Of a DNA stretch of 64,000 bases, positions 1 to 8,448 are shown one piece after another. Position numbers and translations under genes: made by a program. Under the pieces are notes generated by a model. It was not told where the DNA came from. It searched no databases and saw only the letters and a program-made list of their open reading frames with translations. Source of the stretch: Curtobacterium sp. MCJR17_055 (GTDB taxonomy: Bacteria > Actinomycetota > Actinomycetes > Actinomycetales > Microbacteriaceae); the NCBI RefSeq assembly GCF_003224335.1, contig NZ_QKLF01000002.1, forward strand, positions 248,001 to 312,000. The letters are read 5' to 3'. The first letter of the stretch is position 1, and every line of letters starts with the position of its first letter.

Positions 1-1097
1 CCCTTCGCCGCGATGCCGTGCCCGTCGGTGCGGGCCGTCGCCTGCGCGAGCTGGAACAGGTTCCAGCGGACGGCCTGCTGGATCTCCGGCTGGCCGGCGA
101 CCTCGACGTCGCTGCGGGCCCAGTAGTCGTCGAGCCACTTCCGCTGCTCGCCGAAGACCTGCTCGACGGACTCGTACTTCGCGCGGTCGAGCGTGCGGTC
201 GCAGCGGTCCGCGAGTTCACGCGCCGGGACGCCGCGGGAGGTGTGGTAGACGATGCTCTTGACGAGACGGATCGGCTGCCCGGCCTTCGCCTGCACCCGG
301 TAGACGTGCTTGGCGAGGTCGTCCTCGATGCTCGAGGTCTCGTCCCAGGCGTTCTCGGTCTCGATCCGGTGCTCGACGCCGACGCAGATCGTCATGCCGG
401 AGCTCGACGCCTGGTAGCCGAGCAGGGCGCGGGAGCCCGCGTTCCGCTTCAGCCGCGGCTGGAGCACCCGGTCCGTGAACGACTCGGCCTTGCGCGGGTC
501 GAACGCGGCGGCGGCGGCCTTCATGCCGGCGTGGTACTCGTCGGCGACGTCCTGACGGTTGAGTACCTGGCTCGACAGCAGCACCGACGCGTCGTGGTCG
601 AGCATCGTGACCTCGTAGTCGATGACGGCGAGGTGCCGCTCGACGAAGGACACGAGGCGCCGGGAGCGGATGAGGACCCGCTTGCCGGACGGCGTCGACC
701 ACTCGGTCTCGCGCAGCAGGTAGCCGCCGCGGAAGTCGAGCCGGCGGCTGTGGCGGAGGATGTCCGCCTCGGACAGGACGAGCGGCTCGTCGTCGACGTA
801 CAGGCGGATGACCTTGGCGTCGGGGACGTTGATGATCGTCTGCCCGGTCTTCGCGAACCCGAAGGCGGTCTCTGCGTGCCGGATCGGCCACGTCTCGTGG
901 AACCCGTTGATGTACGTGCCGTACTGGACGCCGCCGCGGCCCTCGTCGAAGTTGCCGCGGAGGCCGAGGTACCCGTTGCCGACCGCGAAGTTCGTTTCGT
1001 CGACGCCCTGCTCGTCGGCGTACTCGGTCTCGATCAGGGCCCACTCGTCGACCGGGTACCGGACGCGGTCGAGGGGGTCTTCGGTGATGGGGTTCAT
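1..1097 (-). CDS. Glycoside hydrolase family 65 disaccharide phosphorylase, N-terminal part (truncated by window edge)
   Basis: The reading frame opens at an ATG at 1097 and is uninterrupted to the left edge, giving about 365 residues of a protein normally 750-800 long. It resembles the N-terminal beta-sandwich and linker of GH65 maltose, trehalose or kojibiose phosphorylases: an ALIETEYADEQG stretch, then NFAVGNGYLGLRGNFDEG near residues 40-55, and VNGFHETWPI-like text. These enzymes cleave alpha-linked glucose disaccharides with phosphate and release beta-glucose 1-phosphate. The catalytic Glu lies in the (alpha/alpha)6 barrel outside the window, so substrate cannot be assigned. The start overlaps the stop of the upstream beta-phosphoglucomutase by four bases (ATGA), the usual partner that converts beta-G1P to glucose 6-phosphate. 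The protein is therefore probably cytoplasmic and translationally coupled. Confidence 0.9.
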   Translation of the reverse strand, partial: MNPITEDPLDRVRYPVDEWALIETEYADEQGVDETNFAVGNGYLGLRGNFDEGRGGVQYGTYINGFHETWPIRHAETAFGFAKTGQTIINVPDAKVIRLYVDDEPLVLSEADILRHSRRLDFRGGYLLRETEWSTPSGKRVLIRSRRLVSFVERHLAVIDYEVTMLDHDASVLLSSQVLNRQDVADEYHAGMKAAAAAFDPRKAESFTDRVLQPRLKRNAGSRALLGYQASSSGMTICVGVEHRIETENAWDETSSIEDDLAKHVYRVQAKAGQPIRLVKSIVYHTSRGVPARELADRCDRTLDRAKYESVEQVFGEQRKWLDDYWARSDVEVAGQPEIQQAVRWNLFQLAQATARTDGHGIAAK

Positions 1098-1900
1098 GCG
1101 GTCTTCCGGGGGTCGACGGGAGGCAGGTCGGCAGCGGGCGCGTCGGTGCCCGCACCGCGCAGGTCGGGCAGCAGGTCGGCGAGGTCGGACACGACGACGT
1201 CGGCGCCGTGCTCGCGGAGGGCGTCGACCCCGGCACCGCGGTCCACCCCGACCACCAGGCCGAAGGCACCGTTCCGGCCGGCTTCGACACCGCTCGTCGC
1301 GTCCTCGACCACGACGCACTCCGCCGCGGTCAGCCCGAAGCGGGTCGCCGCGTCGAGGTACGTGTCGGGGGCGGGCTTGCCGGCGAGCCCGTCCGCGCGC
1401 GCGACGGCGCCGTCGACGATCACGTCGAAGCGGTCGATGATGCCCGCGGTGCGGAGCACGTGCTTCGCGTTCGCGGAACTCGACACCACGGCGACCTCGT
1501 ATCCCGCGGCGATCGCTGCGGTGAGGAAGCGCACCGACCCCGGGTACGCGGCCACGCCGTGCTCCTCGAGCTCCGCGGTGAACTCGGCGTTCTTCCGGTT
1601 GCCGAGCCCGCAGACGGTGTCCAGGGTGGGGTCGTCCGCCGGGGTGCCCTCGGGCAGGTCGATCCCGCGGTCGTGCAGGAGCGAGCGGACCCCGTCGTAC
1701 CGCGGCTTGCCGTCGATGAACGCGAAGTAGTCCTGCTCCGTGTACGGCGCGACCCCGTGTGCGGCGAGGTACGGCGTGAAGAGGCGGCTCCAGGCACGCA
1801 TGTGCACCTCGGCCGTCGGCGTGAGCACACCGTCCAGGTCGAAGAGGAGCGCCCGCTGGTCCGCGAGGCGAGCAGGGGTTCGCCGATCCGACGACGTCAT
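1094..1900 (-). CDS. Beta-phosphoglucomutase-family HAD hydrolase
   Basis: A 268-residue HAD-superfamily protein. Motif I is LFDLDGVLTP with nucleophile Asp21 and Asp23. A helical cap follows, then motif II VVSSSANAKHVL, motif III lysine in GKPAPDTYLDA and motif IV VVEDATSGVEAG. The DLDGV variant with a long cap and linkage to GH65 is typical of beta-phosphoglucomutase, which interconverts beta-glucose 1-phosphate and glucose 6-phosphate. I place the start at the ATG at 1900 because GGAAGG lies eight to nine bases upstream; the frame is open to 2047 but that extension is low-complexity and overlaps a likely -10 (TAGAGT, 1950-1955 complement). The gene leads a two-gene operon with the GH65 phosphorylase, allowing energy-saving use of a disaccharide. 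Confidence 0.9.
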   Translation of the reverse strand: MTSSDRRTPARLADQRALLFDLDGVLTPTAEVHMRAWSRLFTPYLAAHGVAPYTEQDYFAFIDGKPRYDGVRSLLHDRGIDLPEGTPADDPTLDTVCGLGNRKNAEFTAELEEHGVAAYPGSVRFLTAAIAAGYEVAVVSSSANAKHVLRTAGIIDRFDVIVDGAVARADGLAGKPAPDTYLDAATRFGLTAAECVVVEDATSGVEAGRNGAFGLVVGVDRGAGVDALREHGADVVVSDLADLLPDLRGAGTDAPAADLPPVDPRKTA

Positions 1901-2068
1901 GGGGCAGACCTTCCAGGGAGCGGTGTCGAACACGAGTGCTGCGCGTCCCACTCTAGGACCGGCACGCGGCGCTGTCCTCCAGCGGTGGGTCCACGCTGAG
2001 GGGTACGTCCAGTCCGCACGACGCGGACCTGGGGACGCGTCCAGCACCGGGCAGAGACGCTCGCGCTC

Positions 2069-3421
2069 ATGACATCCGACACCACCGCACGGCCGCAGGA
2101 CGGGACCGGCTCGAAGCTGAAGCAGGCGATCACCGGTCCCCTGCTGTTCCTGTTCATCCTCGGCGACGTCCTCGGCGCGGGCATCTACGCCCTCATGGGG
2201 ACGCTCTCGAAGGACGTCGGCGGTGCGCTGTGGGCCCCGCTCGTGCTCGCACTGCTCCTGGCCCTGCTCACCGCGGGCTCGTACGCCGAGCTCGTCACGA
2301 AGTACCCGAAGGCCGGTGGCGCCGCGGTGTTCGCCGAGCGTGCCTACAAGGTGCCGCTGGTGTCGTTCCTGGTCGGGTTCTCGATGCTCGCCGCCGGTGT
2401 GACGAGCGCGGCCGGCCTCTCCCTCGCGTTCGCCGGCGACTACCTCGGCACGTTCATCGACGTCCCGCCCGTCCCCGCCGCGATCGTGTTCCTCGCCCTC
2501 GTCGCCTGCCTGAACGCCCGCGGCATCTCGGACTCACTCCGCAGCAACGTCGTGATGACGATCATCGAGCTCTCCGGCCTGGTCATCGTCATCGTGTCGG
2601 TCGCCCTGATGATGGGCGGTGGCGGCGGTGACGTCTCCCGCGTCGGGGCCTTCCCGGCGGAGGCGAACCCGGCACTCGCGACCCTCAGCGCCGCGATCGT
2701 CGCCTACTACTCGTTCGTCGGCTTCGAGACCTCCGCCAACGTCGCCGAGGAGGTCCGCGAGCCGGCCAAGGTCTACCCCCGTGCGCTGTTCGGCTCCCTC
2801 GCCACCGCCGGCGTCGTCTACGTGCTCGTCGCGCTCGCCAGCTCGATCGCGTTGCCCGCGTCGGAGCTGTCCGACTCGAGCGGCCCGCTCCTGGCGGTCG
2901 TCGCCGCGACCGGCGTCGGCATCCCGGACGTGGTCTTCAGCCTCATCGCCCTGGTGGCGGTCGCGAACGGTGCCCTGCTCACCATGATCATGGCGAGCCG
3001 CGTCACCTACGGCATGGCCGAACAGCGTCTGCTGCCCAGCCTGCTCGGCAAGGTGCTCCCGAAGCGGAAGACGCCGTGGACCGCGATCATCGCCACCACC
3101 GTGGTCGCGATGGCGCTCACCCTCGTCGGGGACGTCGGCACGCTCGCCGAGACCGTCGTGCTCCTGCTGCTCTTCGTCTTCATCAGCACGAACGTCGCGG
3201 TCCTCGTGCTCCGCAAGGACAAGGTGGAGCACGAGCACTTCCGGGTGTGGACCTTCGTCCCCGTGCTCGGCGTCGCGTCCTGCATCCTGCTGCTCACGCA
3301 GCAGAGCGGGCAGGTCTGGCTGTACGCGGCGATCCTGCTGGCCGTCGGCGTGGTGCTGTACTTCATCGCCCGCGCGACCCGCGGCCGCGACCGGACCGCC
3401 TCGGGCACGGACGCCCGCTGA
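2069..3421 (+). CDS. APC-superfamily amino acid permease
   Basis: A 450-residue integral membrane protein with about twelve hydrophobic segments and the first-helix glycine motif GDVLGAGIYALMG (around residues 31-43) characteristic of the amino acid-polyamine-organocation family, where the unwound helix binds the substrate's amino and carboxylate groups. The short charged C-terminal tail is cytoplasmic. The ATG at 2069 has no strong Shine-Dalgarno sequence (only GGGCAGAG about 13 bases upstream), and translation may begin slightly elsewhere. It is divergent from the phosphoglucomutase gene and stands alone; the next gene is convergent and a strong hairpin follows. Substrate cannot be told from sequence. 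Confidence 0.88.
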   Translation: MTSDTTARPQDGTGSKLKQAITGPLLFLFILGDVLGAGIYALMGTLSKDVGGALWAPLVLALLLALLTAGSYAELVTKYPKAGGAAVFAERAYKVPLVSFLVGFSMLAAGVTSAAGLSLAFAGDYLGTFIDVPPVPAAIVFLALVACLNARGISDSLRSNVVMTIIELSGLVIVIVSVALMMGGGGGDVSRVGAFPAEANPALATLSAAIVAYYSFVGFETSANVAEEVREPAKVYPRALFGSLATAGVVYVLVALASSIALPASELSDSSGPLLAVVAATGVGIPDVVFSLIALVAVANGALLTMIMASRVTYGMAEQRLLPSLLGKVLPKRKTPWTAIIATTVVAMALTLVGDVGTLAETVVLLLLFVFISTNVAVLVLRKDKVEHEHFRVWTFVPVLGVASCILLLTQQSGQVWLYAAILLAVGVVLYFIARATRGRDRTASGTDAR

Positions 3422-3432
3422 CGGAGCCGGGA

Positions 3433-3463
3433 CGGGCCTCCCGGCCGACCGCCGGGAGGCCCG
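3433..3463. terminator. Bidirectional hairpin terminator
   Basis: Perfect 13-bp inverted repeat, 3433-3445 pairing with 3451-3463 around a five-base loop, between the convergent permease and hydrolase genes. There is no T-run, as is common in high-GC actinobacteria. Both arms contain the GGGCCTCCCG 10-mer that recurs through the window. Confidence 0.75.
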
Positions 3464-3520
3464 CCCCGCGTCGGCCGTGCCCCCGCGGTCCGTCCAGTGG
3501 TCACGTCGCGCACCCGCCGG

Positions 3521-4291
3521 TCAGCGGAGGTCGCGGACCCAGCTCTCGACGGCGGCGGTGATCGCACGGCCGGACTCGCGGCGGGAGACCGTCGCGGGGA
3601 GGTCGCCGGGCTGGGCGCCGTAGGCCCCGAAGGCGGCGTGGTCCGCGCCGGCGACCTCGGTCATCGTCGCGCTGGCCGGGAGCAGGTCGCGGACGGCAGC
3701 GACGTCCTCGGGCGTCGACAGGCCGTCCCGCGAGCCGGAGACGCTGAGCACGTCGAGGTCGCTGTCCGAGCGGTCGTCCGCGCAGTAGCTGCCGAGCAGG
3801 AGGAGCCCGGCGACGTCCCGGTCCTCCGCGAGCTGGCACGCCCGCACGCCCCCGAGTGAGTGCCCGCCGACCGCCCACGTCCGGACGTCGGGCGCATGTG
3901 CCTCGAACCGGGCGAGCGGGCGCCGGTCGAAGAACGCGAGGTTGAGCGTCGGCTTCGTGATGACGACCGTCGTGCCGTCCGCGACCACCTGCCGGAACGT
4001 CGCCATGTAGGCGTAGGGGTCGACCTTCGCACCGGGCACGAAGACGATCCCGACGCCGTCCGCGATGCCCGTCGGGGTCATCACGACGGCGTCGCCCGCG
4101 TCCCGCACGGAGACGCGGTCGTCCCGCCAGACCGTGAGGGCGGCCGACCGGGTGCCCTGCAGGACGATGTGCGCCCAGACGAGGAACACCAGCACGAGCA
4201 CGAGCAGGACGGCGAGGACCCACGAGACGATCCGGAGGAGCCGTCGCCTCCGGGTCGGACCTCGGCGGTCGGAGCGGGGAGCGGTGCTCAT
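3521..4291 (-). CDS. Membrane-anchored alpha/beta hydrolase
   Basis: A 256-residue protein. An Arg-rich cytoplasmic start (residues 1-20) is followed by one transmembrane helix (about 21-46) and an exported alpha/beta-hydrolase domain. The nucleophile elbow is GGHSLGG, the acid is probably the Asp in SGSRDGLSTP, and the base the His in AGADHAAFG, so the triad is complete. It resembles the small PF12695-type hydrolases; substrate is unknown. The start at 4291 is preceded at six bases by TACGGT (complement of 4298-4303), consistent with a leaderless transcript, and there is no Shine-Dalgarno sequence. It is convergent with the APC permease and not in an operon with the two-component genes upstream. 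Confidence 0.82.
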   Translation of the reverse strand: MSTAPRSDRRGPTRRRRLLRIVSWVLAVLLVLVLVFLVWAHIVLQGTRSAALTVWRDDRVSVRDAGDAVVMTPTGIADGVGIVFVPGAKVDPYAYMATFRQVVADGTTVVITKPTLNLAFFDRRPLARFEAHAPDVRTWAVGGHSLGGVRACQLAEDRDVAGLLLLGSYCADDRSDSDLDVLSVSGSRDGLSTPEDVAAVRDLLPASATMTEVAGADHAAFGAYGAQPGDLPATVSRRESGRAITAAVESWVRDLR

Positions 4292-4307
4292 GGCCCGACC
4301 GTACCGA

Positions 4308-4362
4308 GGGCACCCGTGCTGCCGCTGCCGGGCCGGATCAGCGCGGGAACCGCCGGGTGCCC
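4308..4362 (-). terminator. Possible terminator after the PepSY lipoprotein gene
   Basis: Eight-base arms 4308-4315 and 4355-4362 can pair across a 39-base loop, and the right arm lies in a compact self-complementary element (4353-4364). It sits between the PepSY gene stop and the start of the hydrolase. The long loop makes this only a moderate candidate. Confidence 0.35.
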
Positions 4363-4368
4363 GGGGCG

Positions 4369-5013
4369 TCAGTCGTCGGTGTCGACGGTGTTCGTGACGA
4401 CCTTCCCGCTGCCGGCGTCGATGCGGATGCTGTGCGTCGTGCCGGAGCCGTCGAGGACGTCGCCCTCCCAGACCACCGTGCCGGCGTGGTCGTCGAGGCC
4501 GAGCTCGGTGACCGTGCCGCGGACGGTCTTCGTCAGGGTCGACGCCGCCTGCGCGACCGACAGGTCCGCGGCGCCGACGAACCGCTCGTTCTCCGCGACG
4601 TCGTCCGCATCGGCGGTCTCCTCGGTCGGACCGGCGGTGGTGCGCTCACCGTCGGCGTCGACGTGGACCTCCTGCTCGGCACCGTCGGAGGTGACGATGA
4701 TGACCTCCCACGAGGTCCCGCCGGCCTCCTGCTCGACCGAGGTCACGGTCCCGGAGCCGACGGCCTCGCGCGCCGTGGCCGCCGCGGCGACGAGGGCGTC
4801 CTCCCCCGGCGCGGCGGCGGCGTCGGTGGTCGTGTCGTCGTCGCCGGTCGCGCCCTCGGTGGCGGAGACGGACGGGGCGGAGGCCGCCGGGGCTGCGACG
4901 TCGTCGCGGTCGTCGTCGTCGGTGGCGCACCCGGCGAGCGCCAGCGCTCCGACGAGCGGGAGGGCGGTGACGAGGGCGATGCGGCGGGCGGTGGTCTTCT
5001 TCGTGGTCTGCAT
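4369..5013 (-). CDS. PepSY-domain lipoprotein
   Basis: A 214-residue exported protein. A basic start is followed by a hydrophobic stretch ending in the lipobox LALAGC, so it is probably lipid-anchored. An Asp/Ala-rich spacer follows, then two PepSY-like repeats, one around SVEQEAGGTSWEV and one around VTELGLDDHAGTVVWEG, both with the alternating W/V-E pattern. PepSY proteins are thought to inhibit or modulate extracytoplasmic proteins. I chose the ATG at 5013 rather than the GTG at 5037 because the signal peptide then has normal length. It lies 87 bases downstream of a sensor kinase in the same direction. This lipoprotein-kinase-regulator arrangement is common in actinobacteria and suggests that it is a target or modulator of that kinase. 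Confidence 0.85.
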   Translation of the reverse strand: MQTTKKTTARRIALVTALPLVGALALAGCATDDDDRDDVAAPAASAPSVSATEGATGDDDTTTDAAAAPGEDALVAAAATAREAVGSGTVTSVEQEAGGTSWEVIIVTSDGAEQEVHVDADGERTTAGPTEETADADDVAENERFVGAADLSVAQAASTLTKTVRGTVTELGLDDHAGTVVWEGDVLDGSGTTHSIRIDAGSGKVVTNTVDTDD

Positions 5014-5100
5014 GGCGTCAGCCTGCCGAGCGAGCACTGAAGCAGACCTGAAGCGGCCTGGGGCGGCCGCACCATCTGGCGACCGGGCACCGGGCGCGAC

Positions 5101-6432
5101 TCAGTCCCGCAGGAGTGGCAGCCGCACGGTGAACCGCGCTCCCCCCTCGGGAGCGGCCGACACCGCGACGGACCCGCCGTGCCCGCGGACCACGGCGTCG
5201 ACGATCGCGAGTCCCAGCCCGGAGCCCCCGGCGTCCCGCGCCCGGCCCTCGTCGAGCCGCACGAACCGCTCGAACACGCGCGTCCGGTCGCCCTCGGGGA
5301 TCCCGCGCCCGTCGTCGTCCACGGTGAGCACCGCATCGCCCGCGACGCTCCCGAGCGCGACGGTCACCGCCCGGTCCGCGTGCCGGACGGCGTTGTCCAC
5401 GAGGTTCCGCACGACCCGTCCGAGCAGCCGGTCGTCGCCGCGGACCCGGGCCGGTGCGACCCCGGACACGTCGACGTGCACGGTCGCCCGCGGCCGTGAC
5501 GCCTCCGCGAACACGAGGTCGTCGAGGTCGACGGCACGGTCCCGGTCACGTCCGCGTTCGTCCAGGCGGGTGAGCAGGAGCAGCGACTCGACGAGCTCCT
5601 GCAGACGGGCTCCCTCGTCGAGCACGACGTCGGCCAGGTCAGCGGTGTCGGTGACGTGGGGGTGCGCCCGTGCGACCTCGGCGTGCTGGCGGATCGTCGC
5701 GAGCGGGGAGCGGAGTTCGTGCGAGGCGTCGGAGACGAACCGCCGCTGCGCCTGCTGGGACGCCTCGAGCCGGCCGAGCATGCGGTTCATGGTCACGGCG
5801 AGCCGGTCGACCTCGTCCCCGGAGCCCGGTTCGTCGACCCGGGCGTGCAGGTTCGTCCCCTCGACGTCGTCGACCTCGCGGCGCATGCGGTCGACCGGAC
5901 GGAGCGCACGGCCGACGACGATCCAGGTCACGAGCGACATGAGCGCCACGACGACCGGGACGGCGACGACCAGCAGCACGGTCACCGTCTGCACGGCGGC
6001 GTCGGCGTCCTCGAGCGGGGCGCCGACGACGAGGACGCCGCCCGTGCCGTCCGGCAGGTCGACGTCGTCGGCGACGACCAGCCACCGTTCACCGTCGTGC
6101 CGGTACCGGGACTCCTCGGCGGTGCCGAGCGGCCGGCCGGGGCTGTCCTCCGCCCGCGCCAGCACGCGGCCGTCGTCGCCCTGCAGCTGCGCGAGCACGT
6201 CGTCGTCCTCCGCCGTCACCGCACCGGCTCCGTCCGCCTCCACCCGGGTGGCGAGGCCGTCGAGCGTCTGCTCCGCCGACGACCGGACGCCGTCGGACAG
6301 CGAGGTCCGCAGGACCCCGACGAACGCGACCGCCCCGATGACGAGGGCGACGAGGACGACGAGGGCCGCGCCTCCCGTCGCACGCGCGCGGATGGAACGA
6401 GGGCGACGGGAGGGACGCGACCGCTCAGCCAC
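5101..6432 (-). CDS. Sensor histidine kinase (OmpR-type partner, HAMP-HisKA-HATPase)
   Basis: A 443-residue kinase: transmembrane helix 1 (about 20-42), an extracytoplasmic sensor region (43-149), transmembrane helix 2 (150-173), HAMP (about 174-226), and a HisKA H-box with phospho-accepting His238 in SDASHELRSP. The catalytic domain has an N-box NLVDNAVRHA, a G1 box VDDDGRGIPEGD and a G2 box GSGLGLAIVD. All residues for autophosphorylation are present. The GTG start at 6432 overlaps the end of the response regulator gene by eight bases, so the two are co-translated. The downstream PepSY lipoprotein probably belongs to the same unit. The signal is unknown; the acidic sensor region carries no recognised domain. 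Confidence 0.93.
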   Translation of the reverse strand: MAERSRPSRRPRSIRARATGGAALVVLVALVIGAVAFVGVLRTSLSDGVRSSAEQTLDGLATRVEADGAGAVTAEDDDVLAQLQGDDGRVLARAEDSPGRPLGTAEESRYRHDGERWLVVADDVDLPDGTGGVLVVGAPLEDADAAVQTVTVLLVVAVPVVVALMSLVTWIVVGRALRPVDRMRREVDDVEGTNLHARVDEPGSGDEVDRLAVTMNRMLGRLEASQQAQRRFVSDASHELRSPLATIRQHAEVARAHPHVTDTADLADVVLDEGARLQELVESLLLLTRLDERGRDRDRAVDLDDLVFAEASRPRATVHVDVSGVAPARVRGDDRLLGRVVRNLVDNAVRHADRAVTVALGSVAGDAVLTVDDDGRGIPEGDRTRVFERFVRLDEGRARDAGGSGLGLAIVDAVVRGHGGSVAVSAAPEGGARFTVRLPLLRD

Positions 6433-7102
6433 CGTCGGCGGCGAGACGGTACCCGGCCCCGCGGACGGTCTCGATCGCCGACCGGCCGAAGGGCCGGTCG
6501 ACCGTGCGGCGGAGGTGCCCGACGTAGACCTCGACGATGTTCGGGTCGCCCGTGAAGTCGTCGTCCCAGACGTTCGCGATGACGTCCCGCTTCGACAGCA
6601 CCTGCCCGGGGTGCCGCATGAGGTACTCGAGGACGGTGAACTCCCGGCTCGTCAGGTCGAGCAACGTCTCGCCGCGCCAGACACGACGCTCCGCCGGGTC
6701 GAGCCGCAGGTCGCCGGCCTGGAGGACCGTGGGACGTTCCCGGGATCCGCGCCGGACGAGCGCACGGAGGCGTGCGACGAGCACCGGGAACGAGAACGGC
6801 TTCGTCACGTAGTCGTCGGCGCCGGCGTCGAGGGCGTCGACCTGGTCCCACTCGCCGTCCTTCGCGGTCAGCATGAGCACCGGGGTCCAGTCCTGCTCGG
6901 CGCGGAGGGTCTCGCAGACCTTCCAGCCGCTCATGCCCGGCATCATGAGGTCGAGGACGATGGCGTCGTACGGGTTCTCGCGGGCGTACCAGAGCCCGTC
7001 GACCCCGTCGTGGGCGACGTCGACGGCGAACCCCTCGGCCTGCAGGCCCTTCCGGATGCCGTCGGCGAGCCGCACCTCGTCGTCGACCACCAGCACGCGC
7101 AT
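6425..7102 (-). CDS. OmpR/PhoB-family response regulator
   Basis: A 225-residue regulator. The receiver domain has the acidic pair in VVDDEV, phospho-acceptor Asp51 in IVLDLMMPG, the switch Thr in LMLTAKDG and the conserved Lys in YVTKPF. The C-terminal winged helix contains LTSREFTVLEYLM and the recognition region NIVEVYVGHLRRTVD. It is the cognate partner of the overlapping kinase. The start is the ATG at 7102, which gives the standard receiver N-terminus; the frame is open further upstream but those residues are not family-like. The genes upstream are convergent or opposite, so this regulator leads the three-gene operon. Confidence 0.93.
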   Translation of the reverse strand: MRVLVVDDEVRLADGIRKGLQAEGFAVDVAHDGVDGLWYARENPYDAIVLDLMMPGMSGWKVCETLRAEQDWTPVLMLTAKDGEWDQVDALDAGADDYVTKPFSFPVLVARLRALVRRGSRERPTVLQAGDLRLDPAERRVWRGETLLDLTSREFTVLEYLMRHPGQVLSKRDVIANVWDDDFTGDPNIVEVYVGHLRRTVDRPFGRSAIETVRGAGYRLAADGG

Positions 7103-7225
7103 CGTCCGAGCATGGCGGCGCGGCCTGAACCGGCGCTGAAGCCGGGCCGCGCCGGGGTCCCTCGGACGGGGTGCGGCTCGTCGTCCCTGTCGGGCGCTAC
7201 TCTCGGCACGACGAGGGGGCTCTCC

Positions 7226-7591
7226 ATGACCAGCATCGCGTCCGGCTTCGACCCGGCGTTCTCCACCGGTGACGGCTCCTCGCCGGTCGACGACTTCTCG
7301 CGGACCTTCTCCACGGCCTCGACGCTCATCACCGTGGTCGGGGTGCTGGTCGTGATCGGCATCCTCGTGTCGATCGGCATCACCGCGTACCGCAGCACCC
7401 GGATGGCGAAGCGCGGCCAGAACCCGTTCACGATCGAGGAGGACCTGGCGCACTCCGCGATGCGGTCCCGGGCGCTCGCTCCGATGACGACCCTCGAGCA
7501 GCGGTTGGCGGAACTCGACGACCTGCACCGGCGCGGGGTCATCACCGACGAGGAGCACCGCGCGGCGCGGTCGGACGCGCTCCGCACGTAG
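7226..7591 (+). CDS. Single-pass membrane protein with C-terminal SHOCT domain
   Basis: A 121-residue protein preceded by a strong Shine-Dalgarno run (GAGGGGG, seven to eight bases before the ATG). A short N-terminus is followed by one transmembrane helix (about residues 35-56) and a cytoplasmic tail. The tail ends in a SHOCT domain, LEQRLAELDDLHRRGVITDEE, the short helical module often found at the ends of oligomeric membrane or stress proteins. Function is unknown. It is divergent from the response regulator, and its 3' side holds a repeat-rich region before the convergent hxlA gene. Confidence 0.82.
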   Translation: MTSIASGFDPAFSTGDGSSPVDDFSRTFSTASTLITVVGVLVVIGILVSIGITAYRSTRMAKRGQNPFTIEEDLAHSAMRSRALAPMTTLEQRLAELDDLHRRGVITDEEHRAARSDALRT

Positions 7592-7610
7592 CGGCCTGCC
7601 CCGGTCAGCT

Positions 7611-7716
7611 CGAGACGCCCCCGTGTCCCCGTGACGCCCTGTTCTCCTCGAGACGCCGCCGGGTACCGCGCCGTCTCGCCGGCCCAGCGGCGTCTCCGAG
7701 GCGGAGCGGCGTCTCG
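7611..7716. repeat. Inverted GAGACGCC repeat cluster
   Basis: GAGACGCC occurs at 7612-7619 and 7650-7657 and its complement GGCGTCTC at 7689-7696 and 7708-7715, so the region can fold into alternative hairpins. The same octamer builds a 30-bp perfect palindrome downstream of the shikimate-dehydrogenase-like gene (45787-45816). Both copies sit in gaps just after a plus-strand stop codon, which suggests a dispersed palindromic repeat or terminator family. Confidence 0.6.
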
Positions 7717-7727
7717 GGGAATGCGAC

Positions 7728-7773
7728 GTGGGCGACACCGCGCACCGGGATCCCGGTGTGCGGTGTCGCCCAC
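7728..7773 (-). terminator. Long palindromic terminator of the hxlBA operon
   Basis: Positions 7728-7750 and 7751-7773 form 23-base arms with a single mismatch and no loop (centre GGGATCCC). It starts 19 bases beyond the hxlA stop and would act on transcripts from either side of this convergent gap. Confidence 0.75.
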
Positions 7774-7792
7774 ATGGCGTGTTGCGAGGGGA

Positions 7793-8422
7793 CTACGCGG
7801 CGTCGATCGCGGCGCGGATCTCGGCGGCGGCAGCGCCGACGTCCGAGGCGCTGTAGATCGCGCTGCCGGCCACGGCCACGCGAGCGCCGGCGGCCTTGAC
7901 GGACGCGACGGACGACGCCTTCACGCCACCGGCGATCGAGAACGGCACACCCGAGGCCTTGCCCTCGTCGAGGAGCGTGTCGAAGGTGAAGCCCTCCTCG
8001 GCCTGCTCGTCGAGGCCGGCGTGCACCTCGACGAACTCGACGCCGAGCGCGGTCACCTCGCGGGCACGAGCGGCCTTGTCAGGCACACCGATCAGGTCGA
8101 CGACGATGCCCTTGCCGTGCTTCTCCGCCGCGGCGACGGCACCGACGATCGTGCTGTCCCCGGCGACGCCGAGCACGGTGACGAGGTCGGCCCCGGCCTG
8201 GAACGCCATGTCGGCCTCGAGCTCGCCGGCGTCCATCGTCTTGAGGTCGGCGAACACGATCTTGTCCGGGTGCGCCTCCTTCATCGCGGTGATCGCGGCG
8301 ACGCCGGCGCTCTTCACGAGCGGGGTGCCGAGCTCGAGGATGTCGACGTGCGGGGCTGCCTGGGCGGCGAGCTCGAGCGCGGTCTCGGTGGACAGGGTGT
8401 CGATGGCGAACTGCAGCTGCAT
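7793..8422 (-). CDS. hxlA: 3-hexulose-6-phosphate synthase
   Basis: A 209-residue TIM-barrel enzyme of the orotidine-decarboxylase superfamily. It starts MQLQFAIDTL, has the DxKxxD motif DLKTMD (Asp59, Lys61, Asp64) and ends with the phosphate-binding region SIAGGVKASS and VAGSAIYSA. It condenses formaldehyde with ribulose 5-phosphate to 3-hexulose 6-phosphate, or runs the reverse to make pentose phosphate. A very strong ribosome site (GGAAGAAGGAAG) precedes the ATG. It lies 26 bases after hxlB in the same direction, the two consecutive enzymes of the ribulose monophosphate pathway. No methanol or methylamine dehydrogenase is nearby, so formaldehyde detoxification or pentose supply is more likely than methylotrophy. 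Confidence 0.93.
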   Translation of the reverse strand: MQLQFAIDTLSTETALELAAQAAPHVDILELGTPLVKSAGVAAITAMKEAHPDKIVFADLKTMDAGELEADMAFQAGADLVTVLGVAGDSTIVGAVAAAEKHGKGIVVDLIGVPDKAARAREVTALGVEFVEVHAGLDEQAEEGFTFDTLLDEGKASGVPFSIAGGVKASSVASVKAAGARVAVAGSAIYSASDVGAAAAEIRAAIDAA

Positions 8423-8448
8423 GCTGGTGCTTCCTTCTTCCGTGGGGG

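Noticed and set aside
3860-7225. Very long open frame on the plus strand (over 1,200 codons, continuing into the SHOCT gene)
   Set aside because: It is antisense to the hydrolase, PepSY, kinase and regulator genes. Composition is Arg/Ser/Pro/Val-rich without domains, an effect of high GC. Only the last 121 codons from 7226 are a gene.
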